From positions 1 to 55,022 of the forward strand of contig JAIPAR010000002.1 of assembly GCA_021739985.1 (NCBI GenBank): a stretch of 55,022 nucleotides of DNA. Reading direction: 5' to 3'. The DNA comes from Bacteroidales bacterium. GTDB lineage: Bacteria; Bacteroidota; Bacteroidia; Bacteroidales; M50B96. The notes under the pieces were generated by a model. That model was not told the origin of the DNA, made no database searches, and saw only the letters and a program-made list of their open reading frames with translations. A program made the translations under genes and the position numbers. Below are positions 31,801 to 39,147 of this stretch, piece after piece (the stretch's first letter is position 1; each line of letters begins with the position of its first letter).

Positions 31801-34800
31801 CAGTTACTCATTCTTATATATTAACTGCTCCACTCTTTATGGCAACCTCTACGCAGGCCACAATGGTTAGTTGTTTTGGTGGCTCAAACGGAGCAATTAA
31901 TCTAAATGTACTTGGAGGAGTTTCTCCGTATGCATTTGTTTGGTCATCTGGCCAGCTTAGTGAGGATCTTACAGGTATAACTGCAGGAACCTATACCGTT
32001 ACCATATCTGATGATAATGGTTGTACAACCACAAAATCTGCTACTATTACTCAACCATCTCAATTAGTGACCAATGCAACAGTAAGTAGTAATTGGCACG
32101 GAGCGGATGTTTCGTGTCCAGGCAGTGCTGATGGTTCTGCAACAGTAAGCGTAAGCGGTGGAACTAGTCCTTACTCATACCTTTGGACTACAGAGGGAGG
32201 AGGAATCACACCAACAGTTAATGCATTGGGAGCTGGAACTTATTCGGTTACTGTAACGGATACAAAAGGTTGTACCTCTGTATCAACAGTTACATTAGTT
32301 GACCCTACTCCAGTTACTGCTACAGCTAGTGCAACAAGTTCTTATGGGCCAATGGCTTACAATGTATCTTGTTTTGGAGGGAATAATGGTTCAGCTACTG
32401 TTCTTGCAAATGGAGGTACCTCACCATACACATACGAATGGTCACAGCCAAGTGGTAATTTAGCAACAGTAAATACTTTAACAGCAGGATTAAAAACCAT
32501 CACGGTTACAGATGCTAATGGTTGTGATGTGACAACCACTGTTACACTTACTGAACCTAGCGCATTGGTTGCGGATATTAATGTTGTAAATACTATTTCT
32601 TGTACGAATGATCATGATGGCTCACTTACAGTGCTTGCATCTGGTGGAGTAGGAGTTTATTCATACCTTTGGAGTTCTGCTTTAGGTACAAGTTCTACTA
32701 TATCTGGACTTGGTGCGGGGAGTTATTCAGTAACTGTTAGTGACGAAAATGCTTGTACAGTTATAGATTCATATACATTGACAAATCCAGCACCTGTTGT
32801 TGCTGACTTAGTAATTACATCAAACTATAATGGATACTCAGTTAGTTGTAATGGCTCAACCGATGGTTCTTTACAAATAAATGCGAGCGGTGGAACAGGT
32901 ACTTATAGTTACCATTGGAATCATGATGCTGCTAATAACACCAATATTGCAGTTGGCGTACCCGCTTTAGCTTATATTGTAACTGTAACTGATAGCAAAG
33001 GCTGTACTGCCTCTGATTTTGTTCTAATGACTCAACCTGATGCTCTTGCATCTGTTGGTACACTTTCAAACTATAATGGATCAGGTGTTTCTTGCTTTGG
33101 TTCAAATGATGGTGAGATTAGTGTAGTAACTTCGGGTGGGGTTGGTGCATTAACTCTCAATTGGAGTAACGCATTAGGCAATTCTTCATCGGTAACCGGA
33201 TTATTTGCTGGAACTTATACTTTAAGTGTTTCCGATATCAATAATTGTGTGTCTAGTTTTGATTATATCCTTACTGAACCAGTTGCTTTATCAGCAGTTT
33301 TCACATCCTCAGATTTCAATGGATTTGATGTTAGTTGTAATGGTGCTTCCGATGGCATTCTTACGGTTGCTGGGGTTGAAGGTACCAGTCCTTATACCTA
33401 TGTTTGGGGTGATGGTTCAACCGATGCTACAATTTCAGATTTGACTGCAGGCATCTATTACGTAACTGTTACTGACGAGAACGATTGTACATTTGCTACA
33501 TCTTTCACTCTTATTCAACCAGAAGTATTTGCAGTAGCAAGTGTTTTCGCTACCTCTAACTATGATGGATATAATGTATCCTGTAGTGGCAATACTGATG
33601 GCGCTGCAAGTCTTACATTGAGCAATGGCATTGAACCATTCATTTACGAATGGTCAAATGGAGAAGTAGGCAGTTCACCGATTGAATTAGCTGGTGGTTT
33701 ATCAAGTGTTACGGTAACGGATGCAAATAATTGTGAAGCTATTGGACAGGTTATTCTGACTGCTCCAGTCGTATTTACAGCAAGTGCTGTAGTTACAAGC
33801 AATTATAATGGTTTAGATGTTACTTGTAACGGTTCAACCAATGGAGTAATTGAAGCTATGCCGGGAACTGGTTTTGCACCATTTACTTATATATGGTCAA
33901 CTGGTGCAACAACCAAAGTTGTTAGCAATCTTGGCGCAGGCACTTATTTTGTCACCGTTACTGATAACCATGGTTGCGAAACAACCAGTTCAGTACAAGT
34001 TACAGATGCTGCACCTATTTCTTACACATTTGTTCAGGAGAATGTAGATTGTCATGGCAATAATAATGGAAGCGTTGATATAACGGTAAATGGAGGTACT
34101 AGTGGAAACTATATGTATTTCTGGAGTAATTCAACCAATGGGGAAGATGTAAATAATCTGGCTCCTGGTATGTACTACTTCCTCGTTATTGATATGAATT
34201 GGTGTCACAAGGTTTCAGAAATCTTCATGATTACAGAACCGGACCAGTTATTGGTTGATGCTCAGGTTACATCCGATTATAATGGATTTGGAGTAAGCTG
34301 TAATGGATCTGCTAATGGTGAAATTGAAGCTACAGTTACCGGTGGGGTTCAGCCTTATACTTATAGCTGGAATGGAAATGTATCAGGTGCTACTTTAAGC
34401 TCAGCTACTGCTGGCAATTATAATGTCCTCGTTACAGATGCAAATAATTGCGTTGCTAGTGCTTCTGCGATTGTAACAACTCCAGACCCAATTGTTGTCG
34501 ATATTATTGCTTCAAATTATCATGGCTTTAATGTAAGTTGCAATGGTGCTGCCGATGGTATCGTTACCGCAAGTGTATTAAGTGGTGGTGTTAATCCATT
34601 TACATATTCCTGGTCTGGTGGTTATTCAACTTCACAAGTTGGAAATCTACCTGTAGGAAATTATGTAGTAGTTGTTACAGATGCTAGCGGATGTACAGGA
34701 ACTGCCAATATTACTTTAACAGAACCTGCAAGTCTTAATGTAGCCTTATCATCATTAGCCAGTTATGGTGGGTTTGATGTTAGCTGCTCGAATGGTGCAG

Positions 34801-37800
34801 ATGGAGAGGTTGGTACTGTTGTTAATGGTGGCGTTGGGCCATACACTTATACCTGGAATACAGGAGCTGTTACTTCCACTGTTAGTGGATTATCAGCTGG
34901 AATGGCTAGTGTAACAGTTAGCGATGTGAATGGTTGCTTAACTACTGGTTCAATTATCTTGACTTCCCCGACATTGCTCGAAGCCGAAATTTCGGTTAGT
35001 CAGGAAATCACTTGTTTTGGAGCATCAGATGGCGCATTAACAGTTGCTGTTAACGGTGGTTTTGCCGGATATACCTATATGTGGTCAACAGGTGCCGTTG
35101 GATCAATGATTTCTAATGTTCCTGCAGGCTTATATTCTGTAACTGTTACCGATGCATTAGGATGTAATACTGTTGCAGAATTTGAATTCACTTCAGTAGC
35201 ACCTATGATTATGACTGTAGATGTTACCAATATTACCTGTAATGGATTAACAAATGGAAGTGCAACCGCTAATGTAACTGGTGGAACCGCTCCTTATTCG
35301 TTCTACTGGAATAATGGTTCAACTAATTCAACTTTAACAAACCTAAGTGCTGGTTTATATTATGGATTTGCACTTGATGTTAATAATTGTGCTACTAATT
35401 TTGTTCCATTTATGGTTTACTCGCCGGCTAGTTTAAGTCTAACTGCTAACGTCTCCAATGTAAGTTGCAATGGAAATAACGATGGTACAATCGATTTAAC
35501 GGTAAACGGGGGAACAGAGCCATTTACTTATAACTGGTCAAATGGAGCAAATACTCAGAACTTAACAGGATTAGACGGTGGTGATTTCACGGTTACTGTT
35601 ACAGATGGTGGAAATTGCGAAACCATTAGTACATTTACTGTACTTGAAGGTGATGCCTTTGTTGTAAATGTTGTTTCAACTGATGCAGATTGCCAGAATG
35701 GTGGTTTTGGTTCAGTAGATATGACGATAACAGGTGGTGTTCAACCCTATACTGTCACCTGGTCAACCGGTGAAAATACTGAAGATTTGGCTGGATTAAG
35801 TGCAGGAACCTATACAGTTACTGTACTGGATGCAGGTGCTTGTAGTTTTACCCATACGATTTCTATCGCAAATGTTAGTCCAATCACCGTTAGTGCAATT
35901 GGAACAGATGTAAATTGCTACGGAGGAAACGATGGGGCAATTGATCTTACTGTTGGCGGAGGAAGCGGAAACTATTATTATAATTGGGTTGGACCAAATT
36001 ACGGCGTATCAACTCCATTTACATGGGATTGGTTTAATACAGGCGCAAATCATACGATTTTAGTGCCTCCGACTTTAGATGTTAATCTGAATGGAAGCCA
36101 AATTGCAGTAGGCGATATCATTGGTGTATTCTATGATAACAATGGTGTTCTTGTATGCGGTGGATATGCTGAATGGACTGGAGATGTTACTTCAATTGCT
36201 GCATGGGGAGCCGAAACAGGGCTTGATAATGGATTCCAGGATGGAGAAGCCTATACCGTCAAAGTATGGCAAGCTGCTACTGGATTAACCTATGATGTTA
36301 CTGCGGTATTTGATTTAGCTTTCCCCAATGGCGCTACGTATGCGTTAAATGGAATGTCAGGATTTGAATCATTAAGTGCTGCGATTCCTTCTGATTTAAG
36401 CAACCTTACTGCTGGAACTTACTCAGTTATTGTTTCTGATTCTCAGGGATGTACAGGTACAGCAACAGCAATTGTGGAGCAACCCGACCAATTAAATATA
36501 GCAGTTAGTTCAACTGATATTTCCTGTATGAATTCAGTAGATGGAACGGTCTCAGCTATTGTTAATGGCGGAACAGGTTCATATTCCTACAACTGGAGTA
36601 ATGGTGGTACGGATGCTAGTCTTGTCGGTTTGAGTTCAGGAACTTATGATTTAACAGTAATGGATGCAAATATGTGTTCCATGGTTACTTCAGTTGAAGT
36701 TAATGCGCCCGCATTCTTTATGGCAGGAATGACTATTAATCCAACCTATGTTGGTGGCAACAACGGGGAAATTGATCTGGTTGTAACAGGTGATAACGGA
36801 CCATTTACTTATTTGTGGAGCAATAATGCTACTTCGCAAGATTTGACAGGTTTAACAGAAGGAACTTATGCTGTTACAGTTTATGTTGGAGCATGTAGTT
36901 ACACTGCTGAATATATTCTGCTTTCAGGTGAAACACCAGATGCTCTCATTGTAAGTGCTTCTGATGTAAGTCAGGTTACTTGTACGGGAGGCTCAAATGG
37001 TGCCATTGATATCAGTGTGTCTGGTGGTGTTCAGCCATATAGCTATAACTGGAGTAATGGTTCTCAATCACAGGATCTTAGTGGTTTAACTGCAGGAACC
37101 TATGTTGTTACTATAACTGACGCTGCTCCAATTATGAGTACAGTTGTTGAAACATATATCATTTCAGAACCTGTTTCTTTGATGACCATGACTTATGTGA
37201 CGGATGAAGCAACATCTTGCTTAAATGATGGTTCGATTGACATTACAGTTGAAGGCGGAACATCTCCATATGTATTTAATTGGAGTAATGGAAACACAAA
37301 TGAAGATTTGTTAGCTGCCGGTGGAGGTCTGTATTTCGTTGAAATTACAGACGCTAATGGTTGTACATATCAATCTGCATCGATAGGTATTGTTTCTTTC
37401 GAAATGGATCTTAGTATTTCAATTACACCCAATACTTGCAATGGTGGTAGCGAAGCAACGGTATCAGTAATTGTAAATAATCAACTTCCTCAATCTTTCT
37501 TATGGTCAAATAATGCAACGCTTGATTATGTTGAAAACCTGACAGCAGGTACATATCAAGTTACTGTTACTGACTATTATGGATGTAGTGTAGTAGAAAG
37601 CGTCGTTGTTACTGATCCTAATCCGATAGTTGTGTCTATTGCAACTGGTAGTATTGGTTTTACAGCCACTGTAGTTAGTGGTGCAACAGGACCAGTAAGC
37701 TATATGTGGAGTAATGGTAAACCTTATCAAAGTATTAAAAACCTGGTTTCAGGAACAACATACTGCGTAACGGTTACTGATGCAAATGGTTGTACAGGTA

Positions 37801-38138
37801 CAGCTTGTGCTGTTTGGGGAGCTGCTTCAATGCCTATGGCTAGTAGTTTAACTAAAGATGAAATCGTTGCAAGTTTAACTGAGGGTGATTTCAATCTATA
37901 CCCAAATCCAACTCAAGATGGTAATATTACTATTGGCTTGCCAGCCGTTGAGTTAGATAACATGTTACTTGAGGTATATGATAATACTGGTCGATTATTA
38001 TTTGTTGAGAATTATTCTCACTTATATGATTCGAATGTAAGCTTATCTCTGAATATTAGGGATGCTGGTATTTACCATGTACGAATGATTCTGAATAATA
38101 GTCATGCGATTAACAAACGGATGATTGTAGTCAGATAG
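22884..38138 (+). CDS. Giant multidomain secreted protein (5084 aa): MAM/choice-of-anchor-like + CARDB-like array, Ig/PKD-like domains, ~29 SprB repeats, T9SS type A-like sorting domain
   Basis: N-terminal signal MKKYYILLSLFISVALSSFGQ; repeated …FP(Y/F)xExFEgxxxxW…SSWE…FDFTxLxxPxIxFxLxYxTExxxDGAxLexSxxGGxxWxxxG… modules each followed by a …DLAVTxIxxPxxxCxxTxxExVTVxVxNxG… module; long SprB array; C-terminal FNLYPNPTQDGNITIGLP…AGIYHVRMILNNSHAINKRMIVVR. Confidence 0.93.
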   Translation: MKKYYILLSLFISVALSSFGQQVLLQENFNSAAAIPAGWETILNDGTGNPSEWEVGSNLSSASFVIPANDGNYAVSNDNACSCSLLADKIITPSINFTGVTGAFLRFKSFLPSQLYPSDSKGFIFLVDAGNNFIFVDEINTNVSWTTTEIPLTAANGNMRIAFVHSDSLALADFGGWAIDDVQVLVPYSHDLTITSLISPVSGCMTNSEALAISIKNVGTQIANNFSVNYILNGGTPVNHNFTNLGLASGQVHNYTFLDPVNLNGGAANNIVVSVVWANDLNVSNNSLSSIVSRDSTLTVGTIETFNGNTSYMYDVEANAKATASLSNSQAVLGGINAPGWTGGVGNTTAANAWNDNSAFHSSVVLACNGGQVPQINKSLELSFDLRQETGSSVLYNWFGVFVNNVQIADQNGVLNFNPLTQNADIFVTRTFNLSAFKNTAFTLELRASTKNSTDKVFIDNIIVNERNEFDAGVVSILSPESNCGLTATQNLQLTIKNYGLTSLINVPIYYQVDNGTAQLAGIYAGPLAIGATSSTITFNNLPMSALANAGSHTLKVYTFVSGDNLNSSNDYQIINLINQPEIAIFPYEEDFEGNSNWSFSGTNSSWEIGIPAGVEITPTVAGSKALITNADGNYNYNEVSYATSPCFDFTSLSNAYIEFSLNVHSDPEDDGAQIQYSINNGAWTLLGTVPAPPNPTNWYFDNVTSLGNTGGWSAETNEWITASYDLGNAPFANAANVRFRVKFASDNDNTGPLGNVDYDGIAIDNIYIGESQANFDLKANGITAPSSGSNLSNSESISVLVTNTGLQAITSFNVSYQVNALPVVTETFNQAIASGASATVTFSTGADFSTVGTYTITATVDLAADGNVTNNSTSSTIINELLVNTYPYTENFDGLNHQWVSGGVFSSWQLVVPTGTSVVGDPLTSPATDLVWVTNANAGGYYNSENSYVQSPEFDFTNLIEPAVSMRISYNTEPDSDGARLEISTDGGITFSAVGVLATPPNVENWYVNPVDAFGGAAGWTGTRSWVNATQDLTAFAGQASVIFRVYFKADANVSDEGFAFDDFSVIEAAPHDLAVTAWTTQPTGCGLTNAEAITITVQNNGVFAETEFDATYTIDLDGNLVTVTETVSGINLAPNTSMNYTFQQLANFDATGSYVCSATVTIPNDASAGNNTVNEIINSFDVISTFPAVYTFETSDGGWFTGGTNSSFELGVPAAGNTVINAAAEGAKAWVSNLDGSHNASENSYLESQCYNFSGILVPAISFDYIINTEIFNGTIAFDGARLEVSIDGGTTWSVVGNVNDTTNWYNYATISNFNETQGWAGTTASWTHTTYQLDNLANAPSVKFRFAFKTDGFNTSLYEGFGVDNIRIFNDMPNDVAVTAIASLDNCEFINDVDVTITVKNFAVGYTHMAGTQIPVSFTFDGNTYNENLTLAANLAPGETVNYTFTATIDIPAANSYAISATTNLQFDLDGANDEFTTSFNSYATPILSETITNVTCFGLMDGSIALANNPGFTYLWSVNANSAITEGVSNLAAGSYFVTITSGNNCVLEAGPILVTEPTELTASGVYTNATCNGASDGSIDVTINGGTLPYSAIWNAGAYTSEDLSGIGAGVYTLVISDDNSCTETLSFTLIDATSLPLTEAFEGLALPAGWARSQHASSVGWEFGTNINHATLPFFAIPAHTGYAAANDNKNDDFSAALNLATEDRLITPRLDLSGYTHVNLQFDAFFEGFSDIATFEVTMNGGTSWNTVWTLTSNSAWQEDLSINLDAFIDHCDVQFAFKYNDGGEWGNGFAIDNVSIVGTVQPQFDLAATAIIAPAGNSCTFTANEPVTVSVSNLGTDLASGASLALEVNGQTLATEVLPNINSGATINYTFLTGFNFDAAGSYAITASIVWVNDLEAGNNTVSGSLVSYPTISSFPYMEDFNDGDFDAFAVSNGAEASASFAGGALVFAGGNPLIGWTGGASATALNAWNDNTLHQAAGTSYCTIDATNMSSLELLVDVKQVFASSPTNSWFRVLVNGAAVTGNYNPITANDSYQTITVDLDAYLAAPFTLEFQTANNTANDKVYLENILIREKQADIALTGISIGNPVCSFTANETVSVTLVNEGGLPLTGFDLALAVNGFTVATETYLGTIAVGASATYNFTDVDLSSLGQIELVATATLAGDIDNLNNFSNLSIYNTPVYSSYPFIENELNFENYWLAGGTNSSWIFTNGVWETGAGALSYNNNESSAITSPCFDFTNLTDPVVQFDLSYVTENNVDFLKFEYSVNGGAWTTLTNALGATNWTISSGTFALQTLTANTGLGGNSSVKFRVSINSDEADTYTGISFSNFRIFDMPDLTITSITPATVCSDADFNVSMTVKNAGDQLLASGTSLTLAYTINAQTTTETFTLGSDLAAGASTLFVFTNSSVITNVNPYAISAIVTTNFDYNTANNTFNGSVDVIPAPVIGAATNIGLCEGNSITLTATGGVTYVWSGGVVQGVPFFPTQTTTYTVTVTNALGCQATSEVLVEVHPLPVASAGPEQFVCSGSTAVVTATGGTNYQWINGGNTASFSYVVNSTETFSVIVSDANGCSDYAVVTVNELDLPIATVSLDETICLGEEATLIAGGGNSYTWSSGDNTGTALVSPLVTTTYTVTVYSLEMCEDIETVDITVINPPVITVADVAGNHCYQGTEGSIDLTVTGSAPITYTWENNVSTTSSVDNLPAGNYTVTIQDSYGTQCQIVATYTITQPNGAVVATIIDNSGNTGYGIGCNGGNDGSLIAFGMNGTAPFDYVWNNSVNTAINPGLEAGSYTVTVTDFYGCTATSSYMVTEPDAISSTINVTDVTCNGAQNGVISVSTLGGVQPYTYTWGPSNTITATGTLSNLSGGAYTVLVTDANGCTWTGATNVFEPTALSYNTVLQSSYNGYGISCPGGNNGYIEVEGIGGNGNYSFNWSQGATSASLTNLTAGTYTVTITDAKDCSVTHSYILTAPLFMATSTQATMVSCFGGSNGAINLNVLGGVSPYAFVWSSGQLSEDLTGITAGTYTVTISDDNGCTTTKSATITQPSQLVTNATVSSNWHGADVSCPGSADGSATVSVSGGTSPYSYLWTTEGGGITPTVNALGAGTYSVTVTDTKGCTSVSTVTLVDPTPVTATASATSSYGPMAYNVSCFGGNNGSATVLANGGTSPYTYEWSQPSGNLATVNTLTAGLKTITVTDANGCDVTTTVTLTEPSALVADINVVNTISCTNDHDGSLTVLASGGVGVYSYLWSSALGTSSTISGLGAGSYSVTVSDENACTVIDSYTLTNPAPVVADLVITSNYNGYSVSCNGSTDGSLQINASGGTGTYSYHWNHDAANNTNIAVGVPALAYIVTVTDSKGCTASDFVLMTQPDALASVGTLSNYNGSGVSCFGSNDGEISVVTSGGVGALTLNWSNALGNSSSVTGLFAGTYTLSVSDINNCVSSFDYILTEPVALSAVFTSSDFNGFDVSCNGASDGILTVAGVEGTSPYTYVWGDGSTDATISDLTAGIYYVTVTDENDCTFATSFTLIQPEVFAVASVFATSNYDGYNVSCSGNTDGAASLTLSNGIEPFIYEWSNGEVGSSPIELAGGLSSVTVTDANNCEAIGQVILTAPVVFTASAVVTSNYNGLDVTCNGSTNGVIEAMPGTGFAPFTYIWSTGATTKVVSNLGAGTYFVTVTDNHGCETTSSVQVTDAAPISYTFVQENVDCHGNNNGSVDITVNGGTSGNYMYFWSNSTNGEDVNNLAPGMYYFLVIDMNWCHKVSEIFMITEPDQLLVDAQVTSDYNGFGVSCNGSANGEIEATVTGGVQPYTYSWNGNVSGATLSSATAGNYNVLVTDANNCVASASAIVTTPDPIVVDIIASNYHGFNVSCNGAADGIVTASVLSGGVNPFTYSWSGGYSTSQVGNLPVGNYVVVVTDASGCTGTANITLTEPASLNVALSSLASYGGFDVSCSNGADGEVGTVVNGGVGPYTYTWNTGAVTSTVSGLSAGMASVTVSDVNGCLTTGSIILTSPTLLEAEISVSQEITCFGASDGALTVAVNGGFAGYTYMWSTGAVGSMISNVPAGLYSVTVTDALGCNTVAEFEFTSVAPMIMTVDVTNITCNGLTNGSATANVTGGTAPYSFYWNNGSTNSTLTNLSAGLYYGFALDVNNCATNFVPFMVYSPASLSLTANVSNVSCNGNNDGTIDLTVNGGTEPFTYNWSNGANTQNLTGLDGGDFTVTVTDGGNCETISTFTVLEGDAFVVNVVSTDADCQNGGFGSVDMTITGGVQPYTVTWSTGENTEDLAGLSAGTYTVTVLDAGACSFTHTISIANVSPITVSAIGTDVNCYGGNDGAIDLTVGGGSGNYYYNWVGPNYGVSTPFTWDWFNTGANHTILVPPTLDVNLNGSQIAVGDIIGVFYDNNGVLVCGGYAEWTGDVTSIAAWGAETGLDNGFQDGEAYTVKVWQAATGLTYDVTAVFDLAFPNGATYALNGMSGFESLSAAIPSDLSNLTAGTYSVIVSDSQGCTGTATAIVEQPDQLNIAVSSTDISCMNSVDGTVSAIVNGGTGSYSYNWSNGGTDASLVGLSSGTYDLTVMDANMCSMVTSVEVNAPAFFMAGMTINPTYVGGNNGEIDLVVTGDNGPFTYLWSNNATSQDLTGLTEGTYAVTVYVGACSYTAEYILLSGETPDALIVSASDVSQVTCTGGSNGAIDISVSGGVQPYSYNWSNGSQSQDLSGLTAGTYVVTITDAAPIMSTVVETYIISEPVSLMTMTYVTDEATSCLNDGSIDITVEGGTSPYVFNWSNGNTNEDLLAAGGGLYFVEITDANGCTYQSASIGIVSFEMDLSISITPNTCNGGSEATVSVIVNNQLPQSFLWSNNATLDYVENLTAGTYQVTVTDYYGCSVVESVVVTDPNPIVVSIATGSIGFTATVVSGATGPVSYMWSNGKPYQSIKNLVSGTTYCVTVTDANGCTGTACAVWGAASMPMASSLTKDEIVASLTEGDFNLYPNPTQDGNITIGLPAVELDNMLLEVYDNTGRLLFVENYSHLYDSNVSLSLNIRDAGIYHVRMILNNSHAINKRMIVVR
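36018..36383 (+). other. Nested ~120-aa module, copy 3, inside a SprB repeat of the second giant protein
   Basis: FTWDWFNTGANHTILVPP…IAVGDIIGVFYDNNGVLVCGGYAEWTGDVTSIAAWGAETGLDNGFQDGEAYTVKVWQ…. Confidence 0.75.
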
Positions 38139-38142
38139 ATGC

Positions 38143-38184
38143 AAAAAAAAGAAAGGCTGTCTCGTGGAGGCAGCCTTTTTTTTT
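38143..38184. terminator. Bidirectional Rho-independent terminator, first of a tandem pair
   Basis: aaaggctg…cagccttttttttt; T-rich tracts on both strands. Confidence 0.85.
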
Positions 38185-38225
38185 GAGTATAATCCAAACT
38201 CATTTGGATTATACTCAATTTTTTT
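38185..38225 (+). terminator. Second tandem terminator after the giant genes
   Basis: gagtataatccaaa-ctca-tttggattatactc (14-bp perfect stem) followed by aattttttt. Confidence 0.85.
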
Positions 38226-38240
38226 AAGAACAGGTTGTGA

Positions 38241-39023
38241 TTAATCTAAGAGTTGAAAGGAATCAGCATCCATCCATGCAGGAAATTTTGCTCGAAAATC
38301 TTGAAGCATGGCGCCATCAAGTTCTATGGTTTCAACAAATTCTTCTGATTTGGTATGTGTTGAAATGATTTCACCTCGAGGATTTACAACTGCAGAGTTC
38401 CCCGTGTACTTTAAACCTTGTCCATCAGTTCCTATGCGATTTACACCAATTACATAAGCTTGATTCTCCAAGGCTCTTGCCTGTAGCAGAATCGTCCAGG
38501 CCGCAGCCCGTGAAGCCGGCCAATTGGCAACATAGACTAACACATCGTAATTATTGGTATTTCTGGCCCAAACCGGAAATCTTAAGTCGTAGCAAATTAA
38601 CGCTTTCATATGCCAATTCCCTATGTTGAATATAGGGGATTTCCTTCCTGGCAGAAAGTGCAGATTTTCATCAGACATTCTGAATAGGTGTTTTTTATCG
38701 TAATATCCTTCTACCTTGGCACCAGAGCTTAAAATAAAGCGATTATAGCAGCCTTCGGGTTCATGAATGATTAAGGAGCCACATACATAAGCTTGCTTGG
38801 TATTTGCCAGCTTTTGCATCCATTTAAGGATAGGCCCGTCCATAGTTGTTGCATTTTCTTTAGCTGACATTGTAAAGCCTGTTGTAAACATTTCGGGCAG
38901 GACAATGAGGTTCGTTGATCCGGGAGCAATTGAGGTGAGTATATTTTCCAGGTGCAGGAGATTTTGATCAGGATTTTGCCAGATGATATCCTGTTGAACG
39001 ATAGTAACTTTCAGATTTTCCAT
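38241..39023 (-). CDS. Nitrilase-superfamily amidase (omega-amidase-like)
   Basis: Catalytic motifs: LPEMFTTGF (E), YDKKHLF (K), ALICYDLRFPVWARN (C). Confidence 0.9.
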   Translation of the reverse strand: MENLKVTIVQQDIIWQNPDQNLLHLENILTSIAPGSTNLIVLPEMFTTGFTMSAKENATTMDGPILKWMQKLANTKQAYVCGSLIIHEPEGCYNRFILSSGAKVEGYYDKKHLFRMSDENLHFLPGRKSPIFNIGNWHMKALICYDLRFPVWARNTNNYDVLVYVANWPASRAAAWTILLQARALENQAYVIGVNRIGTDGQGLKYTGNSAVVNPRGEIISTHTKSEEFVETIELDGAMLQDFRAKFPAWMDADSFQLLD

Positions 39024-39097
39024 ACATATCAGTTTAATTTCAAGCCAAAAAGGATTTCAAAGATAATAAAGACATGGTTTATCTTATGGATAAGGAA

Positions 39098-39127
39098 TAA
39101 AAAAGGCTGCCCAACGGACAGCCTTTT
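39098..39127 (-). terminator. Terminator after icd (minus strand)
   Basis: Minus strand aaaaggctgtccgttgggcagcctttttt. Confidence 0.75.
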
Positions 39128-39147
39128 GGAGCGAATAAATGCATGAA

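Noticed and set aside
14087-38138. Possible CRISPR array or DNA-level tandem repeat
   Set aside because: Periodicity is at protein level (about 70-100 aa units) with divergent nucleotide sequence; no short identical repeats with unique spacers.
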